Made by a program: the position numbers and the translations under genes
Shown: positions 53,107-61,378 of the stretch, one piece after another
Position numbering within the stretch: the first letter of the stretch is position 1
Layout: each line of letters starts with the position of its first letter
Source of the DNA: Nanobdellota archaeon
Lineage (GTDB): Archaea > Nanobdellota > Nanobdellia > Parvarchaeales > Parvarchaeaceae
DNA length: 64,000 bases
NCBI GenBank assembly: GCA_021836125.1
Contig: JAKBJF010000001.1
Span: 62,001 to 126,000, forward strand
Reading direction: 5' to 3'
The notes under the pieces: model-generated
What the model was told of the DNA's origin: nothing
Database searches by the model: none
The model's input: the letters and a program-made list of their open reading frames with translations, nothing else

Positions 53107-54240
53107 TTAACCGCCATTCGCAGCGTCCTTGAGTATTTCTTTTAGCTTTTCCACTCTTTTTTCCATCGAGAACTTCCCGTTTTTTATCAGTGCAAAGTTT
53201 CTTTTTCCCATTTTTTCTCGTAACTTTTTGTCCTTTATCAATTTTTCTAGCCTGTTTTGTAGTGTAGCAGACACTTCCGGGTTCTCGTATTTGGAGAAAT
53301 CCGGCGGGTTACTCATCCGGCGGTTATCTTTGTCCCAGAATAGCGGCGGAACAGGCACTATAAATCCATTATACCCGTCGTTTATCTTTTCCCTGCCAGA
53401 GAACACATCAGCCATTACTATTGGAAGCCCGGCGCGCATAGCTTCGTATACCACGTTTGAATTGGTGTCTACAAACGATATGTTTACAAATATGTCCGAA
53501 CGCGAAAAAAGTGAGTTTATCTGGTCCTCATTGAAATTACCGGGCACAAGTTCGACACCGTATTTTTTTATGAACTGTTGGTCTTCTGTAGAAAGCAGCT
53601 GGTTTGTTTTTAATATCCAGTTAATCTTGTACTTCTTTTTAAGCGCGGGGTAAACGCTCTTAAGGAACGTGAATCCCCTGCTGTATATATCCGCATTCGA
53701 TATAGTAAGTATAGTTATGCCTTTGTGTGCTACACGGCGTATTTTCTTGCACTCAACGCTCGTATAAAGCACGGTTATTTTCTTGTTTATACTGGCATCC
53801 TTGAGCTCTTCCTCCATTATTTTTTTTGCGGCGTCCGTGACTACGACTATTCTCCTACAGAATTTGCTTCTAAGAAGGGTTCTTGTTATGAACTTCTGCC
53901 TCCAGCCCCAGCTTTTGAAATCCATGCCGACAAAACCGTATGGGTGTTCTGTTTCAACTATCCACGGTCTTCTGTTTAATGGCAGTATGCCTCTTGTAGA
54001 GTAGATAACGTCCGCATTGGTTTTGTAATATTTTATCCGCGGTAGACCAAGTATCCTGACGGCGCCGCCCGCAATCCCGCGTATCGACAATGTTCTTATG
54101 ACTCGTCCGCCGGTCCTGTCCCGATTGTAGTATTTATTTACGTCTGGTTCGCCGCGAATCTCATACTCAAAACCCTTAGGCAGGTTATCTATGAATCTCC
54201 TGAAGCGCGGATGCACTCCGATAGCTATCATTACTTTCAT
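53107..54240 (-). CDS. Glycosyltransferase, GT4-like (GT-B fold)
   Basis: 377 residues from the ATG at 54240 (MKVMIAIGVHPRF); the frame reaches 54309 but would overlap the divergent agl3 promoter. The GT-B second domain is clear: TILTISNADIYSRGFTFLKS, then the donor-binding E-x7-E region VVYEAMRAGLPIVMADV. Retaining enzyme transferring a nucleotide-activated sugar. It is divergent from the UDP-sulfoquinovose synthase gene (67 bp between starts), so its donor may be UDP-sulfoquinovose; this is inference. Confidence 0.8.
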   Translation of the reverse strand: MKVMIAIGVHPRFRRFIDNLPKGFEYEIRGEPDVNKYYNRDRTGGRVIRTLSIRGIAGGAVRILGLPRIKYYKTNADVIYSTRGILPLNRRPWIVETEHPYGFVGMDFKSWGWRQKFITRTLLRSKFCRRIVVVTDAAKKIMEEELKDASINKKITVLYTSVECKKIRRVAHKGITILTISNADIYSRGFTFLKSVYPALKKKYKINWILKTNQLLSTEDQQFIKKYGVELVPGNFNEDQINSLFSRSDIFVNISFVDTNSNVVYEAMRAGLPIVMADVFSGREKINDGYNGFIVPVPPLFWDKDNRRMSNPPDFSKYENPEVSATLQNRLEKLIKDKKLREKMGKRNFALIKNGKFSMEKRVEKLKEILKDAANGG

Positions 54241-54307
54241 AACGAAATAAAACACGCGCGATTTTAAAGGTTTGTATATTTTTATTCTTAGGATTAATAC
54301 CAATAAC

Positions 54308-55480
54308 ATGAAGGTAATGATTGGCGGAATAGACGGTTATATAGGTTGGGCTTTGGCTTTGCACCTTCTTGCAAAAGGACACGATGTTTCAGGCATAGAC
54401 AATTTCTACACCAGAAAACGCGTAAAAGAGGTTGGTTCGTGGTCTGCAACGCCAATTCTCCCCATGAGTAAGCGCATAAAGGCCGTGAATAACATTCTCG
54501 GAAAGAGAATATCCTTTTTCAAAGGCAATCTTACGAATTACGACGTAGTCAGAAACGCCCTAAAAAAAGTAAAACCCGACGTCTTCGTACATCTCGGCGA
54601 ACAGCGATCCGCACCTTATTCCATGATTGACGTGAAACACGCAGTAGAGACGCAGGTAACCAACCTTACGAGTTCAATAAACCTACTTTATGCGACTAAA
54701 GAGGTACTACCCGGCATGCACATAGTGAAACTTGGCACCATGGGAGAATATGGGACGCCAAACGTTGACATACCGGAAGGGTTTTTTGAGATAGAGTACA
54801 AAGGCAGAAAGGACACGCTGCCGTTTCCAAGAACGGCGGGCAGCTGGTATCACTGGAGCAAGATATACGATACCGGTGACATGATGTTCGCAAATAAGAT
54901 ATGGGGTTTGAGAATAACAGACGTAATGCAGGGCGTAGTTTACGGAACCCGCACGCCGGAGATAACAGACGAGCGACTTCTAACGCGTTTCGATATCGAT
55001 GAAATCTGGGGAACGGCTCTTAACCGTTTTTGTGCCCAGGCCGTAATAGGCTTACCGCTGACGGTGTACGGAAAGGGCGGCCAGACAAGGGGCTTCATAA
55101 GCTTAACGGACAGCGTGCAGTGTCTAAGACTAGCAATAGAAAATCCGCCTGCAGAAAAAGAATATCGCGTCTTTAATCAGTTTGATGAGCCGTATTCTGT
55201 ATTGGAATTAGCGGATAAAGTCAAAAAAGCAGCAGAGGGTTTTGCACTTAATTCTCAAATAAACCACACGGCGAATCCGCGCGTAGAATCGGAACAGCAC
55301 TACTATAATCCTGCACATGAAAAGCTTAAGCAATTTGGCTATACGCGAACAAAGATGCTTGAAGAAGAATTAAAAGACATAATGAAAGACCTTATAACTT
55401 ACAGATCAAGGATAGAGTCGAAGAAAGAAAAATTAATGCCGAAAACGGACTGGAGAAAATCTTCTAATCTGGCGGATTAG
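54308..55480 (+). CDS. agl3: UDP-sulfoquinovose synthase (Agl3/SQD1-like)
   Basis: 390 residues from the ATG at 54308 (MKVMIGGIDGYIGW); the frame reaches 54272. NAD-binding GGIDGYIG is at 6-13. Blocks specific to SQD1-type enzymes are HLGEQRSAPYSMID, KLGTMGEYGTPNVDIPEG, the catalytic SWYHWSKIYDTGD (Y-x-x-x-K), and DVMQGVVYGTRTPE. They convert UDP-glucose and sulfite to UDP-sulfoquinovose. In Sulfolobus, Agl3 feeds the N-glycan of the S-layer. The 3' end overlaps the convergent GalU gene by 17 bases. Together with the flanking glycosyltransferase it forms a surface-sugar locus. Confidence 0.92.
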   Translation: MKVMIGGIDGYIGWALALHLLAKGHDVSGIDNFYTRKRVKEVGSWSATPILPMSKRIKAVNNILGKRISFFKGNLTNYDVVRNALKKVKPDVFVHLGEQRSAPYSMIDVKHAVETQVTNLTSSINLLYATKEVLPGMHIVKLGTMGEYGTPNVDIPEGFFEIEYKGRKDTLPFPRTAGSWYHWSKIYDTGDMMFANKIWGLRITDVMQGVVYGTRTPEITDERLLTRFDIDEIWGTALNRFCAQAVIGLPLTVYGKGGQTRGFISLTDSVQCLRLAIENPPAEKEYRVFNQFDEPYSVLELADKVKKAAEGFALNSQINHTANPRVESEQHYYNPAHEKLKQFGYTRTKMLEEELKDIMKDLITYRSRIESKKEKLMPKTDWRKSSNLAD

Positions 55481-56321
55481 CGCGTAGTAAGTCGAAAGCC
55501 TTTAGATAGCCGTTTATGCTCCCGACGCTTAACCACTGGTATTTTTTTGTATCAAGCGTAAATGAATAAACTTTGCCACCGTTTAGCATATTTAGTATTC
55601 CATCGCTAAGCTCGATTTCTCCCGTGCGTTCGTTAGGTTTCGTATTTTTAAGCGAATCAAAAATTGCGCTGTTAAAAGAATATACCGCTATCAGTGCGTC
55701 GTTAGACGGAGGAGCACTTGATTTTTCTACTATATTTTCTACACGAATCAGGCCCTCCCCATAAGAATTGTCTGCTTTGCCGGATACAACCCCATAACGG
55801 GTTGCGTCTTCCACTTTACGAGATATTAGCACCGCCTTTGCGCCAAGTTTGGAATGCATGCCGATTAAATCCGGTATTAGAAATTTTCCGTTCACTATAT
55901 AACCGTCACCGGCATGAACTATGAAATCATTGTCCTTTACAAATTTCTTGGAGGCAAGAACCGCGTCTCCAAAGCCCCTCGGCGCGCCTTGGTAAGCGAA
56001 ACTTATCTGGGAATCCGATACGATGCTATGCAACCTTCTGATGTCTTCGGAATATTTGCCCTTGCTGACTAAGGTCTTTACATAACTTTCGTCAAGTGTA
56101 AGGTACTGCTTCCAAAGATTTTCCCCCTTTCTCAATACAAAACAGAAATTTCTTATTCCCGCACCATATAATTGCTCAAGAATCAGGTGCAACAAGGGCT
56201 TTAAGGTTAGTCCGCCATCCGCGCTCTTTGCGCATAGAGGCAGCATTTCTTTTCTCATGCCACGGGTCAGCGGCAGAAGTCTCGAACCTTCACCGGCGGC
56301 GGTTATTACCGCAGTTTCCAT
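55464..56321 (-). CDS. galU: UTP-glucose-1-phosphate uridylyltransferase-like nucleotidyltransferase
   Basis: 285 residues. Pyrophosphorylase signature AAGEGSRLLPLTRGMRKEML (G-x-G-[ST]-R-x-x-P-x-T-x-x-x-x-K) at 8-27, with the metal-binding FIVHAGDGYIVNG (about 130-142). The opening and the sugar-binding FAYQGAPRGFGDAVLASKKF are typical of GalU and not of the RmlA/GlmU types. It would make UDP-glucose, the substrate of the neighbouring Agl3. It overlaps the upstream DedA gene by 16 bases. Confidence 0.85.
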   Translation of the reverse strand: METAVITAAGEGSRLLPLTRGMRKEMLPLCAKSADGGLTLKPLLHLILEQLYGAGIRNFCFVLRKGENLWKQYLTLDESYVKTLVSKGKYSEDIRRLHSIVSDSQISFAYQGAPRGFGDAVLASKKFVKDNDFIVHAGDGYIVNGKFLIPDLIGMHSKLGAKAVLISRKVEDATRYGVVSGKADNSYGEGLIRVENIVEKSSAPPSNDALIAVYSFNSAIFDSLKNTKPNERTGEIELSDGILNMLNGGKVYSFTLDTKKYQWLSVGSINGYLKAFDLLRANPPD

Positions 56322-57004
56322 TGTTTTTTAACGATTTTGCGTAATTTATTCCTTGAAGCAGCAACTTTTTTGTGCCCGCGCCCTCTATGCACAACAGCAT
56401 ACACGGCAATCAAAATGAATAAAACGACCAGGATAGCGCTTATGTAGGTGAGATATGCGCTGACCACAGAATAAACCTGCTTCCAGTTTTCTGCGAGAGA
56501 ATACCCTGCATATATGAGAACGGCGCTCCACGTAGCTATACCGGCCGTAGTGTACAACGTGAATTTTTTTATGTCCATATTCAGCCCGCCGCAGATCACA
56601 CTTGCAGCGGACCTTACGACAGGGAGAAGTTTTGATATAAAAGCAAAGTATATTCCGTATTTTTTCATCCATTTTATGCCGAGAGCGTACGCATTCATTT
56701 TGAAACCCAATTTCTTACCGTATTTTAATACGACTTTAAGGCCGAGAAGGTAACCCAGCACGTAATTAATCAGACTTCCGGCCAATGCAGCGGTTACAGC
56801 ATCGGCAAAGCCAAAAACGGGGTTCATCGCGTTTATAGCCATCAGATATCCCGCGAACGGCAGCACCAACTCGCTCGGAATAGGTAAAAAGGTCGATTCT
56901 CCCAGCATCAGCAGAAAAATCGCAAGGTAATCATAATTAACGATCAGCTGGAGGATTTGTGTAACGGTTGCGCTCTGGAGTATCTGATCCAGGAACGGAA
57001 TCAT
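56306..57004 (-). CDS. DedA-family membrane protein (first of two)
   Basis: 232 residues. The DedA signature is present: LLMLGESTFLPIPSELVLPF-like opening (GESTFLPIPSELVLPFAGYL), a G-rich second segment with LINYVLGYLLG, and FISKLLPVVRSAASVICGGL with the conserved Arg. About five hydrophobic segments. DedA/VTT proteins act as lipid scramblases or transporters of polyprenyl or phospholipid carriers; in archaea the carrier would be dolichyl phosphate, which suits the sugar locus. A paralogue is at 57982. Confidence 0.85.
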   Translation of the reverse strand: MIPFLDQILQSATVTQILQLIVNYDYLAIFLLMLGESTFLPIPSELVLPFAGYLMAINAMNPVFGFADAVTAALAGSLINYVLGYLLGLKVVLKYGKKLGFKMNAYALGIKWMKKYGIYFAFISKLLPVVRSAASVICGGLNMDIKKFTLYTTAGIATWSAVLIYAGYSLAENWKQVYSVVSAYLTYISAILVVLFILIAVYAVVHRGRGHKKVAASRNKLRKIVKKQWKLR

Positions 57005-57007
57005 ATC

Positions 57008-57448
57008 TTATTTTTTGACTATGAATTCCTTAGGGTCCTTTCCGTCTATTTTAAGACCGATACTTACACATGCACCGACAGCTTCATTTATCAGCGCATC
57101 TTCGTTCTTTGCAAGCGAGTATTTTGAATGTTCCATAGCCACTTTTTTTACCGCATCAAAGGACAGCGAAGCGGTTTCTTTTCTGTCTCCAAATCCCTTT
57201 TCGAGTTTTGCTTCCTTTATTAGCAACTGTGAAATCGTTGGCATAAGCGCATTGATAGAGTACTCTTTCGTCTTTTTATCGATTTCTATCTCTACGGGAA
57301 CCTTCATGCCTTCGTATTGTTTCGTCTGGTCGTTTATCTTTTTTATGACCTCTGGCGGCTTAAGGCCTAACTGCGTTAACTGAGGGCCCAATGGCGGCGC
57401 AGGAGTCGCTTTTCCACCTTCGACCATAACCTTTACTTTCGTCTTCAT
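57008..57448 (-). CDS. rpl11: 50S ribosomal protein L11
   Basis: 146 residues. The conserved N-terminal block VEGGKATPAPPLGPQLTQLG and the rRNA-binding C-terminal domain (SFDAVKKVAMEHSKYSLAKN) are intact. L11 forms the GTPase-associated centre with 23S rRNA. Its ATG overlaps the spt5 stop (ATGA), the classic spt5-rpl11 pair, but rpl1 does not follow: a DedA gene starts 3 bp downstream. Confidence 0.97.
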   Translation of the reverse strand: MKTKVKVMVEGGKATPAPPLGPQLTQLGLKPPEVIKKINDQTKQYEGMKVPVEIEIDKKTKEYSINALMPTISQLLIKEAKLEKGFGDRKETASLSFDAVKKVAMEHSKYSLAKNEDALINEAVGACVSIGLKIDGKDPKEFIVKK

Positions 57449-57927
57449 TCTTTTTCACTCTCACTCTTTATTGTTGTAACATCGGATATCTTTATATTTA
57501 CGTTTATCGGAACCGCCGATTCAAGGAACATGACCGTTATTTCTCCCTTGTCCTTATCAACGCCCTTTACGGTTGCAGTCTCGCCTTTGAATGGGCCGGA
57601 TATCGCCTTTACCATATCTCCAATCGAGATGTCTATCTTCTGTTGTTTCTTTTCTATTGTGCGAAACGCTTCGTCCTTGCTTATCTCCTTTTTTATTATG
57701 CCGCGCACGTGCTTTATGTTGTATATTAGCTGGGATACGTTCTGTACGTCCAGCGCCTCTACTATTATGTATCCTTTCAGTGAATAGGGCTTTATCAGTG
57801 CATAAATTCCAGTTACACGCGGTATCTGAGATTCCAGCCTCTCGAGTACCTGGGCTTCCCTTCCTATAGTAACGCGTATTATGAAAAAATGCGGACCTTC
57901 CTGCATCTGTTGTTCAGTAGCTTCCAT
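57445..57927 (-). CDS. spt5: Transcription elongation factor Spt5 (NusG)
   Basis: 160 residues. NGN domain (HFFIIRVTIGREAQVLERLE, and KGYIIVEALD) followed by a KOW motif (DMVKAISGPFKGETATVKGV). It binds the RNA polymerase clamp with Spt4 and promotes processivity. The usual upstream neighbour secE is missing; instead a DedA gene lies 54 bp upstream. A TATA-like CTTTTATATAGC about 25 bp before the ATG gives it its own promoter. Confidence 0.95.
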   Translation of the reverse strand: MEATEQQMQEGPHFFIIRVTIGREAQVLERLESQIPRVTGIYALIKPYSLKGYIIVEALDVQNVSQLIYNIKHVRGIIKKEISKDEAFRTIEKKQQKIDISIGDMVKAISGPFKGETATVKGVDKDKGEITVMFLESAVPINVNIKISDVTTIKSESEKE

Positions 57928-57981
57928 TTTTAATAGATATTAAGACAGCTATATAAAAGCTTTTGCAAGCATCAATAGCCT

Positions 57982-58593
57982 TCAAATTACCTTTCTTAAT
58001 ATCTCCAGCAAATATTTTCTCGCTATCGCCGCAAAAGCGATGACAGCTATTATTGCTATATATATAGTAGAACCAGAGATATAATTCGCTATAACGGACC
58101 AGTTTCCTGCGAGCACAAAGCCAAAATACATCAGGACCGAAGACCATATAGCGAAACCGACTATCGTATAAACAAGAAACTTTTTGAAATTCATTTTGAA
58201 AGCGCCGCAGACGATGGAGGTCACGGACCTAACGACCGGTAAAAGCTCAGAAATAAAGGCAAAAGCAACGCCGTATTTTTTTACCCACCTTTCGGCGTCG
58301 ATATAACTTTCCATCTTAAAGCCGAACTTTTTGCCGTATTTCAGAATAACATCTATGCCTACGTAATACGACAGCCAAAAACCGGTTACGTTTCCGGCTA
58401 TGTTTCCAGCCCATACGTCGATCACCAAAAAGAAGGGATTGAGGGCGTTTATGGCAATGAGCGCACCCGCGAACGGCAGAACCACTTCGCTTGGCACCGG
58501 CACCAGGGTCGTTTCAAAAAACGCGAGCAAAAAGAACGCGATATAGCCGTATTGCTGGATAAAAACGATGAGTTGATCTACGCCAAAAATCAT
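57982..58593 (-). CDS. DedA-family membrane protein (second of two)
   Basis: 203 residues, about 45% alike by eye to the protein at 56306. It has the same blocks ETTLVPVPSEVVLPFAGALI, KKFGFKMESYIDAERWVKKY and FISELLPVVRSVTSIVCGAF, including the conserved Arg. About five hydrophobic segments; here the C-terminal basic tail is shorter. The two paralogues enclose spt5 and rpl11. A TATA-like GCATATAAACC about 25 bp upstream supports the start. Confidence 0.85.
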   Translation of the reverse strand: MIFGVDQLIVFIQQYGYIAFFLLAFFETTLVPVPSEVVLPFAGALIAINALNPFFLVIDVWAGNIAGNVTGFWLSYYVGIDVILKYGKKFGFKMESYIDAERWVKKYGVAFAFISELLPVVRSVTSIVCGAFKMNFKKFLVYTIVGFAIWSSVLMYFGFVLAGNWSVIANYISGSTIYIAIIAVIAFAAIARKYLLEILRKVI

Positions 58594-58724
58594 ATTATTA
58601 TATTAAATTGCGTCGGTTTATATGCTTGCAATTTTAGCCCATTATTTTTGCCCAGCCGGCACCTTAAAAACCTTTTAAATATTCGCTGTTTTCTTCTATA
58701 ATATCGTTATAAAAGCGCGTTATT

Positions 58725-58811
58725 GGGCTCGTAGCTCAACTCGGTAGAGCATCCGGCTTTTAAAATATTAAAGTAACCGGTTGGTTGGGGGTTCAAATCC
58801 CCTCGGGCCCA
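58725..58811 (+). tRNA. tRNA-Lys (anticodon TTT) with a ~13-nt intron
   Basis: 87 nt. Acceptor stem GGGCTCG/CGGGCCC with one G-U pair and discriminator A, D arm GCTC...GAGC, T arm GGGGG-TTCAAAT-CCCCT. The anticodon stem is CCGG/CCGG (the outermost pair is T-T). The anticodon TTT is at 58759-58761. The loop region has 20 nt (58757-58776) in place of 7, so about 13 nt (within 58763-58776) must be an archaeal intron at the canonical site after position 37. No CCA is encoded. Promoter TATA-like GTTATAAAAG at 58706-58715. The remaining gap to 58944 holds only the promoter of tadA. Confidence 0.9.
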
Positions 58812-58944
58812 TAAATAATCGGCGGTACGAACGCAAAAATCAGGCGACCTGCCCTGCAGACTGCCTTAGGGACCACTATTTTTTACAGTGATAATGCAAG
58901 CAAGGACACAGTTGGTTTTTAAATCATAAAAGTATAGTATTCTT

Positions 58945-60468
58945 ATGGCAGAGTCCGGTCAATTGGTAGACACCTACAAAGTAATATCGGACGGAATAAG
59001 CGCCGACGTCAAAATAATAAGGACACCGGCAGAATTCGTACTCATATACAATATAGCCCTGCCAAACATAGACGCAGCAACGGCGGCAATCCTGCGTGAA
59101 ATACGAATGGAGTTGATCAGGGAAGTTCCGGATAAGATTCAGCAGCTTTCTGAAAACCTTAATCAGTCGCTTAAGCTCCAATTCTTAGACATAGTTACAT
59201 CAAAGCTTAAACAACTTTTACCAAACATGGAAGACGTGGCATATATAAATCTGTCAGCAACTTTGTTGCATGAAATGTTCGGACTCGGTGAGCTCGAAGT
59301 ATTGGACGCCGATGTAAACCTGGAAGAGATAGTCGTCAACAATTCGAAGACCAACGTTTTTGTGTACCACAGGAAACATGGTTGGCTCCTGACTAACCTG
59401 CGCGTTGAGAGCGAAAATAAGATAGCCGCTTATTCAGAACAGATTGCAAGACGAGTGGGCAGGCAGATAAACAACCTTGCACCACTTTTGGACGCACAAT
59501 TGCCGAGCGGTGACCGTGTAAACGCTACGCTTTATCCCATTTCGATGCACGGCAATACTCTAGACTTAAGAAAGTTCAGGGCCGAGCCTTGGACAGTAGT
59601 TGACATGATGAACCTTGGCACATTAAGCATAGACTTGGTAGCGTATCTATGGCAGGCAATGCAGTACGAACTCTCCATAATAATGACCGGCGGCACGGCC
59701 TCGGGTAAAACAAGTCTTCTTAACGTAATGCTGCCATTCATCCCGCCTAACCAGAGGATAATAACTATAGAGGACACCAGCGAGCTCGTGTTGCCGAACT
59801 TCCTGCACTGGGTACCTATGATAACACGACAGCCAAACTCGGAAGGCAAAGGTAAAGTAGACATGCTTGACCTTCTGCTTAATTCGCTTAGGATGCGACC
59901 TGACCGTCTTGTCGTAGGTGAGATACGACACAAGGAGGAAGCAGAGACTCTTTTTGAAGCGCTGATGACTGGTCACTCGGTTTATGCTACACTTCACGCG
60001 GAAACCGCACAGCAGGTAATAAAGAGGCTTCTGTCGGAGCCTATAAATCTGCCTGAGATCGAAGTATCCGCAATGGACTTAATAGTTACTGCATTCAGGC
60101 AGAGAAGGCTCGGTATAAGAAGAGTCCTTGAGCTTGCAGAAGTAGCTGACACCATGGTTGCTGGTAAGGCCGAAGTCAAGACGGTCAACCTTTTCGAATG
60201 GAGACCGAGGACCGACAAACTTGAAAGGACGATAAACGCATCCATAAAGCTTAGGAATAAACTAGAACTTTATTCAGGTATGACATCCGAGGAGATAGAC
60301 CAGGACCTAATAGAAAAAGCTAAGGTACTCAAGTGGATGACCGAAAACAACGTATCAAACGTAAACAGGATAGGTTACATCGCAAGCCTTTATTACTCTT
60401 ACAAGGACGAACTAATGAACGTAGTAAACAAAAATGGAAGCACGGCAGAGTTGAATCTGCCACAATAA
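58945..60468 (+). CDS. Type IV pilus / secretion ATPase (TadA/FlaI-like)
   Basis: 507 residues. Walker A is about 248-257 (GGTASGKTS), the Asp box IITIEDTSELVLP, Walker B DRLVVGEIRHKEE and the His box YATLHAETAQQV follow in the GspE/TadA order. The N-terminal domain (1-230) is that of archaeal FlaI/PilB-like motors. It powers assembly of type IV pilin-like filaments. TATA-like TTTTAAATCATAAAAG (about 58915-58930) precedes it. Two TadC-like platform genes follow (9-bp and 1-bp gaps), making a minimal three-gene motor. Confidence 0.95.
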   Translation: MAESGQLVDTYKVISDGISADVKIIRTPAEFVLIYNIALPNIDAATAAILREIRMELIREVPDKIQQLSENLNQSLKLQFLDIVTSKLKQLLPNMEDVAYINLSATLLHEMFGLGELEVLDADVNLEEIVVNNSKTNVFVYHRKHGWLLTNLRVESENKIAAYSEQIARRVGRQINNLAPLLDAQLPSGDRVNATLYPISMHGNTLDLRKFRAEPWTVVDMMNLGTLSIDLVAYLWQAMQYELSIIMTGGTASGKTSLLNVMLPFIPPNQRIITIEDTSELVLPNFLHWVPMITRQPNSEGKGKVDMLDLLLNSLRMRPDRLVVGEIRHKEEAETLFEALMTGHSVYATLHAETAQQVIKRLLSEPINLPEIEVSAMDLIVTAFRQRRLGIRRVLELAEVADTMVAGKAEVKTVNLFEWRPRTDKLERTINASIKLRNKLELYSGMTSEEIDQDLIEKAKVLKWMTENNVSNVNRIGYIASLYYSYKDELMNVVNKNGSTAELNLPQ

Positions 60469-60477
60469 AATTTAGTT

Positions 60478-61377
60478 ATGGAAAAACTGAAGATACCCGT
60501 TTTGTTCTTTAACCAGGACAGGGCTTTGTTCTTCGGTCGCAAATTCAGGGCGCTCGGCGCGGTAGTCCTTAAAGGTTCGCCCGACATAAAGACAAGATTG
60601 GTAGAAGCCGCAATGGACATAGATCCTCTCGACTACGTTTCTACCGGCATATTCACCGCAATAATTCTGGCCATAATGATGTCGTCAATGGCAGGACTTC
60701 TTTTCGTTGCGGCGATAGTAAGGGGCGTGTTAAATCCTCCGTTGACGCTTATACTCTTATTCATGGCCGTAGGGCTGCCTTCGATTTTCCTCCTCTACTT
60801 CATAAACTACCCACAGCTGCAAATAACTAAACGAAAGCGACAGGCTGACGAGAAGCTGGTGTTTGCGATAAGAGAGCTGGTTATTAAGGTAGGCTCGGGT
60901 GTTCCGATATTCAATTCGCTTTTAGACATCTCGAACGGAGATTATGGCCTGTTGTCAGAAGAGTTCAGGCTTACCGTTGAAGAGATACAAGCCGGTGCAA
61001 ATCAGGAAACGGCGTTGAGAAATCTCTCGAAAAGAATGCCATCTCAGTCGTTCAGGCGTGCAATCGACATCCTTATAAACGCGATGCGCGCCGGCAGCGA
61101 CCTTAGTGGTACGCTTGCGCTTATCAACGACATGCTTGTAAAGAAACAGCAGGCAGACATGGCGGCTTATGCATCAGAGTTGACTCCATTATCCCTTGCG
61201 TATATGCTTATCTCGGTTGTACTTCCTAGCCTGGGTATGTCAGTTTTCCTTGTTCTCGGTTCAGTAGCCAAGTTCAACGTGCTTATCGTAGTATACCTTA
61301 TACCTATGTTTTTGATAATTTTCCAGATATTCTTTATGGGATTGGTAAGAAGCAGGAGGCCGGCAATATCCGCTTGA
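60478..61377 (+). CDS. TadC/FlaJ-like membrane platform protein I
   Basis: 299 residues. Two N-terminal hydrophobic segments (about 58-105) and two at the C-terminus (about 240-290) surround the cytoplasmic T2SSF domain (EKLVFAIRELVIKVGSGVPI, SFRRAIDILINAMRAGSDLS). It is the inner-membrane platform that the ATPase rotates or deforms to push pilin subunits. The stop is followed one base later by the start of a second such gene, so both are made in equal amounts. Confidence 0.9.
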   Translation: MEKLKIPVLFFNQDRALFFGRKFRALGAVVLKGSPDIKTRLVEAAMDIDPLDYVSTGIFTAIILAIMMSSMAGLLFVAAIVRGVLNPPLTLILLFMAVGLPSIFLLYFINYPQLQITKRKRQADEKLVFAIRELVIKVGSGVPIFNSLLDISNGDYGLLSEEFRLTVEEIQAGANQETALRNLSKRMPSQSFRRAIDILINAMRAGSDLSGTLALINDMLVKKQQADMAAYASELTPLSLAYMLISVVLPSLGMSVFLVLGSVAKFNVLIVVYLIPMFLIIFQIFFMGLVRSRRPAISA

Positions 61378-61378
61378 T

